DNA from: JBPYFK01 sp051984675
Lineage (GTDB): Bacteria > Actinomycetota > Actinomycetes > Mycobacteriales > Pseudonocardiaceae
Assembly (NCBI GenBank): GCA_051984675.1
Contig: JBPYFK010000047.1
Span: 1 to 45,071 of the forward strand
Direction: 5' to 3'
Length of the DNA stretch: 45,071 bases
This document shows positions 24,119-33,857 of this stretch, one piece after another. Made by a program: the position numbers and the translations under genes. Numbering within the stretch: position 1 is the stretch's first letter; the number at the start of each line of letters is the position of its first letter. Below the pieces are notes generated by a model. That model had not been told where the DNA came from. It ran no database searches and was given only the letters and a program-made list of their open reading frames with translations.

Positions 24119-24894
24119 TGCTGCTGCGCGACAGGGTGGTCGTGGTCTCCGGTGTCGGGCCGGGATTGGGTCGCGCGATCGCGGTGCGCAGTGCGTTGGC
24201 CGGTGCGGACCTGGTGCTGGCGGCCCGCACCGAGGCGCGGCTGGACGAGGTGGCCCAAGAGATCACCGATCTGGGGAGGCGAGCGGTCACCGTGGTCACG
24301 GACGTCAACGACGACGCCTCGGCCGGCCAGCTGGCCAAGGCCGCCCTGGACGCCTTCGGCCGGGTAGACACGCTGGTCAACAACGCCTTCGCGATGCCTC
24401 CGATGGCCGAGCTGGAGACCGTCGATCTCGACGCGGTAAGGGCGGCGTTCGAGACCAACGTCCTTGCCGCGCTGCGCATGACGCGGCTGTTCGCCGCGGC
24501 GCTAGCGGAACAACGCGGCTCCGTGGTCATGATCAACTCAGCGGTCCTGCGGCACTCCCGCAGGACCTTCGGTGCCTACAAGCTAACCAAGTCCGCTCTG
24601 CTGGCAGTGGCGCAGAGCCTGGCGACCGAACTCGGTCCGCGCGGGATCCGGGTCAATTCCGTCGCTCCCGGCTACATCTGGGCCGACTCGCTGCAGTGGT
24701 ACTTCAGCCACCTCGCCCGCAAGCGCGGGGTTGACCCGCAGCAAGTCTACGACGAGACCGCCGCCACGATCGACCTGCGCAAACTCCCCGAGCCCGACGA
24801 GATCGCCGACGCGGTCGTCTTCCTCACCTCGGACCTCGCGCGCGCGATCACTGGCCAGTGCCTGGACGTCAACGGTGGCGAGTACCACCACTGA
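24118..24894 (+). CDS. Short-chain dehydrogenase/reductase of the sulfotransferase operon
   Basis: 258-residue classical SDR. The cofactor loop GVGPGLG is a variant of TGxxxGxG. NNAFAMP stands in place of NNAG. The catalytic Ser of INSA is followed by Tyr-x-x-x-Lys (YKLTK), and the C-terminus is the usual GQCLDVNGG. The ATG overlaps the upstream stop (TGATG), implying coupling. It probably oxidises or reduces a hydroxyl on the molecule handled by the neighbouring sulfotransferase (inference). Confidence 0.9.
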   Translation: MLLRDRVVVVSGVGPGLGRAIAVRSALAGADLVLAARTEARLDEVAQEITDLGRRAVTVVTDVNDDASAGQLAKAALDAFGRVDTLVNNAFAMPPMAELETVDLDAVRAAFETNVLAALRMTRLFAAALAEQRGSVVMINSAVLRHSRRTFGAYKLTKSALLAVAQSLATELGPRGIRVNSVAPGYIWADSLQWYFSHLARKRGVDPQQVYDETAATIDLRKLPEPDEIADAVVFLTSDLARAITGQCLDVNGGEYHH

Positions 24895-24905
24895 ACGGAG
24901 GTCGC

Positions 24906-26054
24906 ATGAGCGTTGGCAGGGACAGCGTGGGCACGGTGGAGGATCTGCACGCGTCGGCCACAAAGATCGCCGGCCTGCCGGACTTCGGTACCGACGACTA
25001 TCGCGACGGCCTCGAGGTGCTGCTGGAGTCGTATGCGCGGGAGGCTGGGCTGACCCCGCAGGGAAACAAGGTCAAGCGAGCGTTTCTTCGCGGTGCGCTC
25101 GTCGCCAGGCTGTTCAGTGAGGCGGCGTGGAAGCAGTACCCGGAGCACGTCCACATCCCGATCGAGCGACCGGTGTTCGTCACCGGGCTGCCTCGGACCG
25201 GTACCACGGCGTTGCATCGGCTGCTCACCGCCGATCCCGGTCATCAGGGCCTGGAAATGTGGCTCAGCGAGGTTCCGCAGCCCAGGCCACCGCGACAGAC
25301 GTGGCCGGACAATCCCGTTTTCCAGCGGATGCAGGTCGCTTTTGAGCAGCATCACGTCGAGCGTCCCGAGTTCATGGGCGTGCACCACATGTCGGCCGAG
25401 CAGGTCGAGGAGTGCTGGCAGTTGCTCCGGCAGTCGATGCGCTCGGTGTCGTTCGAATGCCTGGCTCACTTGCCGACGTATTCCGCGTGGCTGGCCAAGC
25501 AAGACTGGCGGACGGCCTACCGCAGGCACCGGCGCAACCTGCAGCTCATTGGCCTGCGTGACGCCGACCGGCGCTGGGTGCTGAAGAACCCGAGCCACCT
25601 GTTCGCGCTGCCCGCGTTGCTGGATGCCTATCCCGACGCCCTGATCGTGCAGACCCACCGGAATCCCCGCACCGCGATCGCGTCGGTGTGCAGCCTGAAC
25701 GCGCAGGCATCCGCAGGGTGGTCGACGGTGTACCAGGGTAAGGTCATCGGCCGCGACCAGCTCGATCTGTGGGCGCGCGGTCTCGAAGAGTTCATGGCCG
25801 CACGGGCGCAGTATCCCGCAGCGCAGTTCTTCGACGTGCGGTACGAGGATTTCGTCGCGGATCCGATCGGTACCGTCGAGTCAATCTACGAGCACTTCGG
25901 TCTCGATCTCAGCAACGAAGCCATATCCGCCATGCGCGTCCTGCACACCGAGGGCACCACGGGTGCGCGGAAACCGCGCCACCACTACGAGCTGTCCGAC
26001 TTCGGACTCACCGCCGAGGAGGTCGACCAGCGTTTCGGCGACTCCGCGCGCTGA
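24906..26054 (+). CDS. PAPS-dependent sulfotransferase (mycobacterial Stf type)
   Basis: 382-residue cytoplasmic sulfotransferase of the Sulfotransfer_3 group. The 5'-phosphosulfate loop is TGLPRTGTTALHRLL near residues 96-110, and the 3'-phosphate region is HRNPRTAIASVCSL near residue 255. The ATG at 24906 has GGAGG upstream, 11 bases after the SDR stop. It would transfer sulfate from PAPS to a hydroxyl on a lipid, sterol or similar acceptor. The cysD-cysNC pair 2.6 kb away supplies PAPS. The KstR-like box at 22903 controls the operon if the box is functional. The acceptor is unknown. Confidence 0.9.
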   Translation: MSVGRDSVGTVEDLHASATKIAGLPDFGTDDYRDGLEVLLESYAREAGLTPQGNKVKRAFLRGALVARLFSEAAWKQYPEHVHIPIERPVFVTGLPRTGTTALHRLLTADPGHQGLEMWLSEVPQPRPPRQTWPDNPVFQRMQVAFEQHHVERPEFMGVHHMSAEQVEECWQLLRQSMRSVSFECLAHLPTYSAWLAKQDWRTAYRRHRRNLQLIGLRDADRRWVLKNPSHLFALPALLDAYPDALIVQTHRNPRTAIASVCSLNAQASAGWSTVYQGKVIGRDQLDLWARGLEEFMAARAQYPAAQFFDVRYEDFVADPIGTVESIYEHFGLDLSNEAISAMRVLHTEGTTGARKPRHHYELSDFGLTAEEVDQRFGDSAR

Positions 26055-27691
26055 GCGTTCCCTGCCCCACGTGAAGACCAGGTATGCGCCAGACCCCAGC
26101 TGGGACATGCCCCGGGTCGGCCCCAGGACCCCTCGCGGTTTCAGACACTCCCGTGACTTCGGCGAGCTAGACGGCATCGAGGAGCTGCTGAAGCGGTCGT
26201 AGTTGGCGCGGTCGAAGTTAACGTTCTTGATGGTGACGCTTGGCGGGTTGACGCCGCACGCGACGGGAGTGTTGTCGTTGCGGATGTGGGTGGTGGCGTT
26301 CCAGACTCCGTTGCCGGTGTGGTTAGCGAGGACGAGATGGTCGCCAACATCCGGTTGTCTGAAGAAATCGGCCGGCACTCGTTGGCCCGCTATCGCAGTG
26401 AGGTCGAGGTGGGGTCTGTTGACTGGGGGAGCGGGACTCTGTTCGAGTTCCCCATGACCCACCGGAGTTGTCGACAGAGCGTTTGTCCACAGCGGACAAA
26501 TTAGGATGGCGGCGCGGTCGCCCAGCAGCCACAACTGGACCAGCTAAGCGGCCGAACTCGCCGTCGAACGCGGTGCTGCCCGAGCGTGTCAGTCTGGTCG
26601 AGTAAGCGAGGATTGGGGTGCGATGGGCGGATGCTCTGCGGCCCTTGGACTCCGGCCGCACCGGAAGCAAGCATCCGGGATGTGCCCAAGCACGTCACGA
26701 ACGCCGAACGCCGCTGATTACCCGCCCTGATCTGTACCGGGCTTGGTGCACGGCGAAGCCACGTGTTACAGAGACTGTCGCCGTCGTCCTGACAGCGTGC
26801 TGCCAACGTCGTTGCATTACGTGAGTGGGTCATGGGTTGTGCTGTTGCGAGGATGGCGGTTGTGGCGGGTGCGGGTTGGGTGGTGTTGACGCGTCGGGCT
26901 GGTCGCGGGCGGCGGGTAAGCCGATCAACGCGCGGGCGTGGGCGTAGAGCGAGTTGATCTTATGCCGTGCCTGCTGGTCTGCGTCGCCTAACCAGGCAAA
27001 CAGATCGTCAGCCTCGGCCATCGCTGGTGACCTCACCTTTCGGACGGCGGGAGAACCGGGCCGCCACCCCTCGCCGGCGGCCTGGTGCCGCTGAAACGGC
27101 CACCTGTAAGCGACCGATCAAGGGATCGCGAGCATTTGATCCTGCCCGTAGAGGCGCTCCGGATCGAGCCCGATGACCCAGCATCACTCCATCGAGTAAG
27201 CGCTGGGAGGAGGTGATCGTCATTGCGCACGGGGCTCTCGAACAGGGCTGTCGGGCCCGACGCGAACAGGAACGGACTCATGCGGCAGCACGGGAGCGCG
27301 GCCGTTGGCGCGGGCGCGCGACGTGTTGGAATCGAAGGCGCCGGACTATGATCGCAGGCCATGCGCGAGGCGTAGCCAGTGCGAGGGCTGCGGGGCGGGT
27401 CGCCCGCGACGCATGCGTAGTAACCAGTTCCGCGACCAGACGGTAGGCCGGCGGGACCGGCAGCCGCCCCCAGCGGGCTTCTGGCTCGAACTCGCCCCGC
27501 TGGAATTACCGGCCCGGGCTCGCCCAGGCGCCCGGTACGGGCTTGCAAGTAGGTCTTGACGGGACGTCCCTTCAGGTGCGAAGAACATCGAAGCGAAAAT
27601 CGATGCCTGTACGGTTCCTACCTGTCGCACGTCCACTGCTTTCCGAGCTGGGCGCGGTTCGGCTTCCTATGCTGATCAGAAGGGTGTGCCC
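26055..27691. other. 1.6-kb gene-poor region
   Basis: No gene is supported except the weak small frame at 26830-27021. Short stretches near 26250-26470 have coding-like composition in conflicting frames and may be decayed genes, but I recognise no family. Codon bias is irregular compared with both flanks. The last 100 bases hold the promoter region of the P450 gene. Confidence 0.5.
26830..27021 (-). CDS. Possible small protein of unknown function
   Basis: 63 codons from the ATG at 27021, with GGTGAGG about 10 bases upstream. The first 40 residues look like an ordinary helical soluble segment (MAEADDLFAWLGDADQQ). The end is Pro/Gln-rich. No family is recognised. It lies alone in a gene-poor stretch and could be a remnant. 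Confidence 0.3.
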   Translation of the reverse strand: MAEADDLFAWLGDADQQARHKINSLYAHARALIGLPAARDQPDASTPPNPHPPQPPSSQQHNP

Positions 27692-29011
27692 GTGGTGACC
27701 ATGAGCAAGACTCGTCCGACGGCCGGGTTGCCGCCGGGGCCAGCGCTGCCAATGCCGGTGCAGACAGTGCTGTTCGCGACCTACCGACACGTGTTCTACC
27801 CGCATTGGCAACGGCGTTATGGCGACATGTTCACGGTCCGACTTCCGGGTAGGAACGCCGTGGTGCTCGCCGATCCAGAGCTGATCCGCGAGGTCTTCAA
27901 CGGGCCGCCCTCGGTGTTCCACGCCGGAGAGGGTAACGAGATCCTGCGCCCGGTCATGGGCGATCACTCGCTGCTGCTGCTCGACGAGGAGGAGCACCGG
28001 CGCGCCCGCAAGCTCTTGATGCCTGCCTTCGCCGGAGCTGCCCTGCGCGGCTACCGGGACATGTTCACCGAGATCGCCACCGAAGGGGTCGCGGGGTGGC
28101 CGATCGCAACACCCACGAAATGCATCCGGCACTTCCAGCACATCACGCTGGAGGTGATTCTACGCGTGGTGTTCGGCGTCACCGAACAACGGACGCTGCG
28201 CAAGATCCGACCACTGCTGCGCCGCGTGGTGGGGGCTAACTCGCTGATCATGCTCGGAGGTCTGTACCCGGCGCTGCGACGATTACCACCCTGGCGCACG
28301 TTTGTCCAGCAGACCCTCCAGCTGGATGCCTTGCTGTACCAGGAGATCCGCGACCGACGAAACGCGCATGGCCTTCACCAGCGTCGCGATGTGCTCTCCC
28401 GACTGCTGTGCGCCGGCGGTTCCGACGAGGGTCTGACCGATCAGGAGTTGCGTGATCAACTGATCACGTTGCTGCTCGCCGGCCACGAGACGACCTCGAC
28501 CGCTCTGGCCTGGACCGTGCACGAACTCGTGCGCGATCCCAGGGCCATGCGCGCTGCCGTCGCCGCAGCGGACGGCGACGACAATGACTACCTGGAGGCC
28601 GTGGTCAAGGAGGCCATGCGGGTGCACCCTGTCGTGCCTGCGGTGGCTCGCAGGCTGACCGAACCGGTGAGAATCGGTGACCACCTGCTACCTGCCGGAA
28701 CCGTGGTCACACCGTCCATTCAGCTCGTGCAGCAAAGCGCGGAACAGCACAGCGAGCCGCTGACGTACCGGCCAGAACGGTTCGCGGAGGGGACCGTGAG
28801 CACGGCCAACTGGTTACCGTTCGGCGGTGGGGTCCGACGCTGCATCGGCGCGAGCTTTTCGCTGTCGGAGTCGGTGGCGATCCTGCGCGTGGTCCTACGT
28901 CGCTTCACTCTTACCAGCCCCACGAACCGTCCGGAAGCGGTGCGCCCCCGCAACATCACCCTCATCCCCGCGCGGGGAGCGACCGTCATTGCCACATCGC
29001 GATCAAGGTGA
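27692..29011 (+). CDS. Cytochrome P450
   Basis: 439-residue soluble P450. The proline-rich start is GLPPGPALP. The I-helix oxygen-activation motif is LLAGHETTSTAL. The K-helix has Glu307 and Arg310 (EAMR). The heme loop FGGGVRRCIGASF has Cys384 as the thiolate ligand. It resembles the eukaryote-like bacterial families close to CYP110/CYP135/CYP138 (from memory). I prefer the GTG at 27692, 7 bases after AGAAGGG; the GTG at 27686 is too close. No ferredoxin or reductase gene is adjacent, so electrons come from elsewhere. The substrate is unknown. A truncated Tat-signal gene follows. Confidence 0.93.
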   Translation: MVTMSKTRPTAGLPPGPALPMPVQTVLFATYRHVFYPHWQRRYGDMFTVRLPGRNAVVLADPELIREVFNGPPSVFHAGEGNEILRPVMGDHSLLLLDEEEHRRARKLLMPAFAGAALRGYRDMFTEIATEGVAGWPIATPTKCIRHFQHITLEVILRVVFGVTEQRTLRKIRPLLRRVVGANSLIMLGGLYPALRRLPPWRTFVQQTLQLDALLYQEIRDRRNAHGLHQRRDVLSRLLCAGGSDEGLTDQELRDQLITLLLAGHETTSTALAWTVHELVRDPRAMRAAVAAADGDDNDYLEAVVKEAMRVHPVVPAVARRLTEPVRIGDHLLPAGTVVTPSIQLVQQSAEQHSEPLTYRPERFAEGTVSTANWLPFGGGVRRCIGASFSLSESVAILRVVLRRFTLTSPTNRPEAVRPRNITLIPARGATVIATSRSR

Positions 29012-29100
29012 CCCGTCAGCGAGATCGAGGCCGGCAGCCAGCAGAGCGAGAGCTCGGGTTGGTGTCCGTCGTCGCCGAAGAGTGGGCAAAGGAGGCAGCC

Positions 29101-29295
29101 GTGCGACGACGGTCAGTTGGCAGCGCGCGTCCGATGTCCCGGCGCCGGTTCCTGGCTGGTAGCGCCGCGTGCACGGGCACGCTAGCGGCTCCCTTTCTCG
29201 CCAGCCCAGGTGGCTACGCCGGTGCGCCGACAACTACTACCCGTATTCGGGTGAACCCCACCCTGCGGGGTTTCGAAACTCGTTCGGTGGGCTGA
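29101..29295 (+). pseudogene. Truncated Tat-exported protein (signal peptide only)
   Basis: A good ribosome-binding site (AAGGAGG) precedes a GTG and about 65 codons. These encode a classical twin-arginine signal, SRRRFLAGSAACTGTLAAPF, with an Ala-x-Ala-type end. The frame then stops after about 20 unrelated residues, with no domain. It looks like the 5' end of a secreted enzyme gene cut off by a rearrangement near 29220-29290. Confidence 0.5.
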
Positions 29296-30060
29296 TCTGG
29301 GGTTTCACACCGCGGGTTCGCGTTTCGTTGATCAGACTCCCAGGACCGGTCGGCGTGTGATCCGTTCAGGGCTGCGGGCGGGCGTCTCGCGCTCATTGGC
29401 TACGACCGTTGGCGAGAAAGCCGCCCAGACGCGGTCAAAGCCGGAGACTCGGACGAGTCGGACGGTCTGCGAAGCTGCTGTGCCCGACCCGCGCTCCCTC
29501 GATGCGAACGAACGGGCGAGCTAGTCAGCTCACGAGGCTGGTCAAGATCAGGTACCGCAGTGATCGTTGCAGGTCAAAACGTGGGCCCCGGAACCCGCAG
29601 GTTCCGCGGTTAGCAAGGGGTGTGGGCGTCCCGCTCGGTTTCCGTTACCGCTGGCACAAGATCGAACGCATCGGGATGGACACGGCTGGCTCTCGTCGAG
29701 CGAGTACGCGAACGCCTCGCACGCGAGCCAGGCCACGTCCTGGCGTCACGACGCCCGGCGATTGTGGGAGCAATGCCCCGTAGTCCCTGTGAAATGGGAC
29801 ACACAATAGTTTCTAGACCGATAGTAGGTAGTCAAAGTAAATTGTGGCTTGCGCGGTCGGGTCTTGATCTGGCTCCGATGTCGGGACGAGGAGAGCGTCA
29901 TGAGGGAAGCGGTGCTCGCAGCCGGGCTTCATACAGCGGTGCGGCGGTTCCGGGGTTCAGCCGAGCTGCGCCGCCGGCGTGGAGGAGCCGGGGCGGTAGC
30001 GCTGTGCGGGGATGGGAAGGGCGCCGGGTTGATCCTTCGAGCGAAGGGTGGTCCGCGTTG
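29296..30060. other. 765-base region upstream of icmF without a gene
   Basis: Frames here are open but lack start signals and family matches. An AT-rich patch at about 29800-29850 is the best promoter candidate for icmF. I looked for a cobalamin riboswitch because the downstream gene is B12-dependent and saw no convincing B12-box. Confidence 0.45.
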
Positions 30061-33000
30061 ATGTCAACCCCATTGCACCAACCGGTCAACCCGGTGCGTT
30101 TCGTGACCGCGGCGAGCCTGTTCGATGGTCACGATGCGGCGATCAATATCATGCGACGGATCCTGCAGACCCAGGGAGCTGAGGTGATCCACCTCGGGCA
30201 CAACCGCTCTGTCCATGAGGTCGCCCAGGCCGCGATGCAGGAAGACGTGCAGGGCGTGGCTATCAGCGCCTACCAGGGCGGGCACGTCGAATACTTCAGC
30301 TATCTCGTCGATTTCCTCCGGGAACACGGCGCCGAGCACGTGCGGGTGTTCGGTGGTGGCGGCGGTGTCATTGTTCCCGAGGAGATCAAGCTGCTGCACT
30401 CTCGGGGAGTAGCACGAATTTTCTCCCCGGAGGACGGTCAGAGTCTGGGCCTGCCCCACATGATCAACAGCATGATCAAGGAATGCGATTATGAGCTGGC
30501 CACCCGGAATCCCGTCTCGTGGGAGGGCCTGTTCGCGGGCGGTCAGCAGGAACTGGCCAGAGCGATCACCCAGATCGAAGCGGGCAGCTTGCCCGAAGAC
30601 CTCCACCAAGCCATCAAGACCGCTGCAGCCAAGCGAAGCGTGCCTGTTCTCGGGATCACCGGGACCGGTGGTTCGGGCAAGTCCTCGCTGACGGACGAAC
30701 TTCTCAGACGATTTCGGGTGGATCAGGAGGACAAACTGCGGATCGCGGTGCTCGCGATCGATCCGACGCGCCGCCGTGGTGGCGGAGCCCTGCTCGGGGA
30801 CCGGATCCGCATGAACTCCCTAGTCGGTGACTCGGTCTACTTCCGCTCGATGGCCACGCGTCGGGAAGGCGCGGAGGTTCCGGACGGCTTGGCTGACGCG
30901 ATCGCCACCTGCAAGGCGTCCGGAGCTGATCTGGTGATCGTGGAGACACCTGGTATTGGTCAGGGCGATGCCGGGATCGTGCCGTTCGTCGACTTCTCGC
31001 TCTACGTGATGACGCCTGAGTTCGGTGCGGCGTCGCAACTGGAGAAGATCGACATGCTGGACTTCGCAGACGCGGTGGTGATCAACAAGTTTGAACGTCG
31101 CGGTGCCGACGACGCCCGTCGTGACGTCGCTCGTCAACTCGTCCGCAATCGTGAGGCATTCGGCGCTTCCTGGGAAGACATGCCGGTCTTCGGTACCAGC
31201 GCCGCCACTTTCCATGACGACGGGGTCACCGCCCTGTATCAGTACGTGCGCGACCAGTTGACGCCGCGGGGCCTGGCGACGGGGGCAGGTGTCCTCGCAA
31301 CCGTTGCCGGGAAGGTGTCCACCTCAGCAGCGACGATCATTCCGCCAAGCAGGTCGCGGTACCTTGCCGATATCGCCGACACGGTCCGCGGTTACCACCG
31401 CAAGACCGAGGAACAAGTCGCCGCAGTGCGCGAGTACCACCAACTGGCAGCGGCGCAGCAGGCACTTGAGAAGTCCGGCGCGGTGACCGACGACCTTCGC
31501 ACGCTGGTTGAGCAGGCACACGACAAGGTCGAGCGGGACAGCGAGGCGCTGCTCGCGCGGTGGCCGCAGACCGTCGAGGACTATTCCGGCGAGGAGTTGG
31601 TCTTCTCGGTACGAGGCAACGAGCTGCGCACCCCGCTGACCCGGAAGACCTTGTCGGGAAGCACGATTCCTCGGGTGGCGCTGCCGCGCTACGACGAAGC
31701 GGCGTCGTTACTGCGGTTTCTGCGCAAGGAGAACCTGCCTGGGTACTTCCCGTTCACCGCGGGAGTGTTCCCGTCCAAGCGGCAGGGCGAGGACCCCGCT
31801 CGGATGTTCGCCGGCGAAGGCGATGCCTTCCGCACGAACCGCCGGTTTCAGTATCTCTCGCAGGGCAGTGAGGCGACTCGCCTGTCCACCGCGTTCGACT
31901 CGGTCACTCTCTATGGGCGCGATCCCGACACGCCCCCCGACGTCTACGGCAAGATCGGTACCTCCGGTGTGTCCATCGCCACCCTGGACGATATGAAGGC
32001 GCTGTATGCCGGATTCGATCTCACGGCTGCGAACACGTCGGTGTCCATGACGATCAACGGACCCGCGCCTACTATTCTGGCGTTCTTCCTCAACACGGTC
32101 ATTGACCAGCGGCTTGACTCGTTCCGCTCCGATTACGGGCGGGAGCCCACCGAGGAGGAAGCGGCCGAGGTCCGTGCGTGGGCGCTGGAGCATGTGCGTG
32201 GCACGGTGCAGGCCGACATTCTCAAGGAGGACCAAGGCCAGAACACCTGCATCTTCTCGACCGAGTTCAGCCTGCGGTTGATGGCGGACATCCAGGAATG
32301 GTTCATCACCAACCAGGTGCACAACTTCTACTCAGTGTCCATCTCGGGATACCACATCGCCGAGGCCGGAGCGAACCCGATCAGCCAGCTCGCTTTCACC
32401 TTGGCCAACGGCTTCACCTACGTCGAGTCCTATCTCGCCCGCGGGATGCACGTGGACGACTTCGCGCCGAACCTGTCGTTTTTCTTCTCCAACGGCATGG
32501 ATGCCGAGTACAGCGTGATCGGCCGCGTCGCGCGACGGATCTGGTCCATCGCCATGCGGGAACGCTACGGAGCCAACGAACGCTCGCAGAAGCTCAAGTA
32601 CCACGTGCAAACCTCTGGGCGGTCGCTGCACGCCCAAGAGATGAACTTCAATGACATTCGCACGACCCTTCAGGCACTGTGCGCCCTGTATGACAACTGC
32701 AACTCCCTGCACACCAACGCGTACGACGAGGCGATCACCACGCCCACTGAGTCCTCGGTCCGCCGTGCCATGGCCATCCAGTTGATCACTAGCAAGGAAT
32801 GGGGCCTGTCGCAGAACGAGAACCCGCTCCAAGGCTCCTTCATCATCGATGAATTGACGGACCTGGTCGAGGAGGCAGTCCTCGCGGAATTCGAGCGGCT
32901 CTCACAGCGAGGTGGGGTATTGGGCGCCATGGAGACCGGCTACCAGCGTGGTCGGATCCAGGATGAGTCGATGCTCTACGAGCAGCGCAAGCACGATGGT

Positions 33001-33300
33001 TCTCTGCCACTGATTGGCGTGAACACTTTCCTGCCCACCCATGGCGAGCAAGACGCCGTCGCCGAGATCGAACTCGCCCGTGCCACCGAGGACGAGAAGC
33101 GATCACAGGTCGAGCGTACGCGCCGGTTCCAAGAACAGCACCACGACGAGGCGCAGACAGCGCTCCAGCGACTGCGCAACGCGGCCACCGAAGGCGAGAA
33201 CCTGTTCCACGCTCTCATGGACGCGGCGCGTGTGTGCACGCTCGGACAGATCACGGAAACGTTTTTCGAAGTGGGCGGGCAATACCGGCGCAACGTGTGA
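30061..33300 (+). CDS. icmF: Fused isobutyryl-CoA mutase (B12 domain - G-protein chaperone - mutase)
   Basis: 1079-residue adenosylcobalamin enzyme that interconverts isobutyryl-CoA and n-butyryl-CoA. The N-terminal cobalamin domain has the base-off His motif DGHDAAIN near residue 22. The MeaB-like GTPase chaperone (about 195-420) has P-loop GTGGSGKSS, ETPGIGQGD and NKFE where NKxD is canonical. The mutase barrel occupies about 520-1079. The two residues that set substrate choice are Phe583 (RMFAGEG) and Gln727 (EDQGQNT), 144 apart as in characterised IcmF. Methylmalonyl-CoA mutase has Tyr and Arg at these places, and the 2-hydroxyisobutyryl-CoA enzyme has Ile and Gln, so the ICM assignment is firm. 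The ATG at 30061 follows a GAAGGGTGG stretch; the long upstream open frame has no domain. It may serve branched-chain acid or isobutane-type breakdown. Confidence 0.95.
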   Translation: MSTPLHQPVNPVRFVTAASLFDGHDAAINIMRRILQTQGAEVIHLGHNRSVHEVAQAAMQEDVQGVAISAYQGGHVEYFSYLVDFLREHGAEHVRVFGGGGGVIVPEEIKLLHSRGVARIFSPEDGQSLGLPHMINSMIKECDYELATRNPVSWEGLFAGGQQELARAITQIEAGSLPEDLHQAIKTAAAKRSVPVLGITGTGGSGKSSLTDELLRRFRVDQEDKLRIAVLAIDPTRRRGGGALLGDRIRMNSLVGDSVYFRSMATRREGAEVPDGLADAIATCKASGADLVIVETPGIGQGDAGIVPFVDFSLYVMTPEFGAASQLEKIDMLDFADAVVINKFERRGADDARRDVARQLVRNREAFGASWEDMPVFGTSAATFHDDGVTALYQYVRDQLTPRGLATGAGVLATVAGKVSTSAATIIPPSRSRYLADIADTVRGYHRKTEEQVAAVREYHQLAAAQQALEKSGAVTDDLRTLVEQAHDKVERDSEALLARWPQTVEDYSGEELVFSVRGNELRTPLTRKTLSGSTIPRVALPRYDEAASLLRFLRKENLPGYFPFTAGVFPSKRQGEDPARMFAGEGDAFRTNRRFQYLSQGSEATRLSTAFDSVTLYGRDPDTPPDVYGKIGTSGVSIATLDDMKALYAGFDLTAANTSVSMTINGPAPTILAFFLNTVIDQRLDSFRSDYGREPTEEEAAEVRAWALEHVRGTVQADILKEDQGQNTCIFSTEFSLRLMADIQEWFITNQVHNFYSVSISGYHIAEAGANPISQLAFTLANGFTYVESYLARGMHVDDFAPNLSFFFSNGMDAEYSVIGRVARRIWSIAMRERYGANERSQKLKYHVQTSGRSLHAQEMNFNDIRTTLQALCALYDNCNSLHTNAYDEAITTPTESSVRRAMAIQLITSKEWGLSQNENPLQGSFIIDELTDLVEEAVLAEFERLSQRGGVLGAMETGYQRGRIQDESMLYEQRKHDGSLPLIGVNTFLPTHGEQDAVAEIELARATEDEKRSQVERTRRFQEQHHDEAQTALQRLRNAATEGENLFHALMDAARVCTLGQITETFFEVGGQYRRNV

Positions 33301-33421
33301 GTGCGCGCGGCCCACAGTAGGGAGAACTGCACATGGCGGCAGGCAGGAATCGGATCACATACACATCGGCCAGAGCGACGATGCCGCTCGGGTTGTCTTT
33401 GGCAGTCCGCTGGTGGGTGCT

Positions 33422-33661
33422 ATGGGCCTGAGCGAACAGACAGCGTGGGACCGCCTGGCCAGATTTCCGGGACTATGTCGCGGGTGTCGTTACCCCTTCT
33501 TGAACCACACCAAGCGCGGAACGACGTACCTGCGCTGCACTCGCGCGGCCTGGGACAACCGGCTACCTCGGTATCCACAAATACCGGTCCTCGACTGCAT
33601 CGGATTTGAGGCGACGGACGAGGATGGGGTGAGCGAACCGACGCGGAAGGAAACGAATTGA
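33422..33661 (+). CDS. Small Cys-rich protein, possible zinc ribbon
   Basis: 79 residues with C-x-x-C near the start (GLCRGCRYPFLNHTKRG) and two more Cys (YLRCTRAAW, VLDCIGF), a possible four-Cys metal site. It lies 121 bases after icmF on the same strand. No ribosome-binding site precedes the ATG at 33422. A better site (TAGGGAG) precedes an ATG at 33333 in another frame, whose short frame ends across this ATG, so translational coupling or a frameshift is possible. The family is not named with confidence. Confidence 0.5.
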   Translation: MGLSEQTAWDRLARFPGLCRGCRYPFLNHTKRGTTYLRCTRAAWDNRLPRYPQIPVLDCIGFEATDEDGVSEPTRKETN

Positions 33662-33857
33662 CGTGCTGATCACGCGCTGGTCGCTCGACCGCGGTGACGG
33701 TCAGCGGTGACGTCGTCCTTCGGAGGGCGCTACGGTGTCGACAACCTTGCCGACTCGGTCATGACCCATCATCAGCGCCCTCGGCAGCGACATTGACGGC
33801 GGTAGCAATGTTGCCCATCCTTCCCCGGGACCATCACGGGAGGAGCGTGATCAGTGC

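Noticed and set aside
29620..30060. 147-codon N-terminal extension of icmF
   Set aside because: The extension has no domain and odd composition. The B12 domain begins right after the ATG at 30061, as in other IcmF proteins.
29296..30060. Cobalamin riboswitch upstream of icmF
   Set aside because: Looked for because the gene product is B12-dependent, but no B12-box or convincing multi-helix layout was found.
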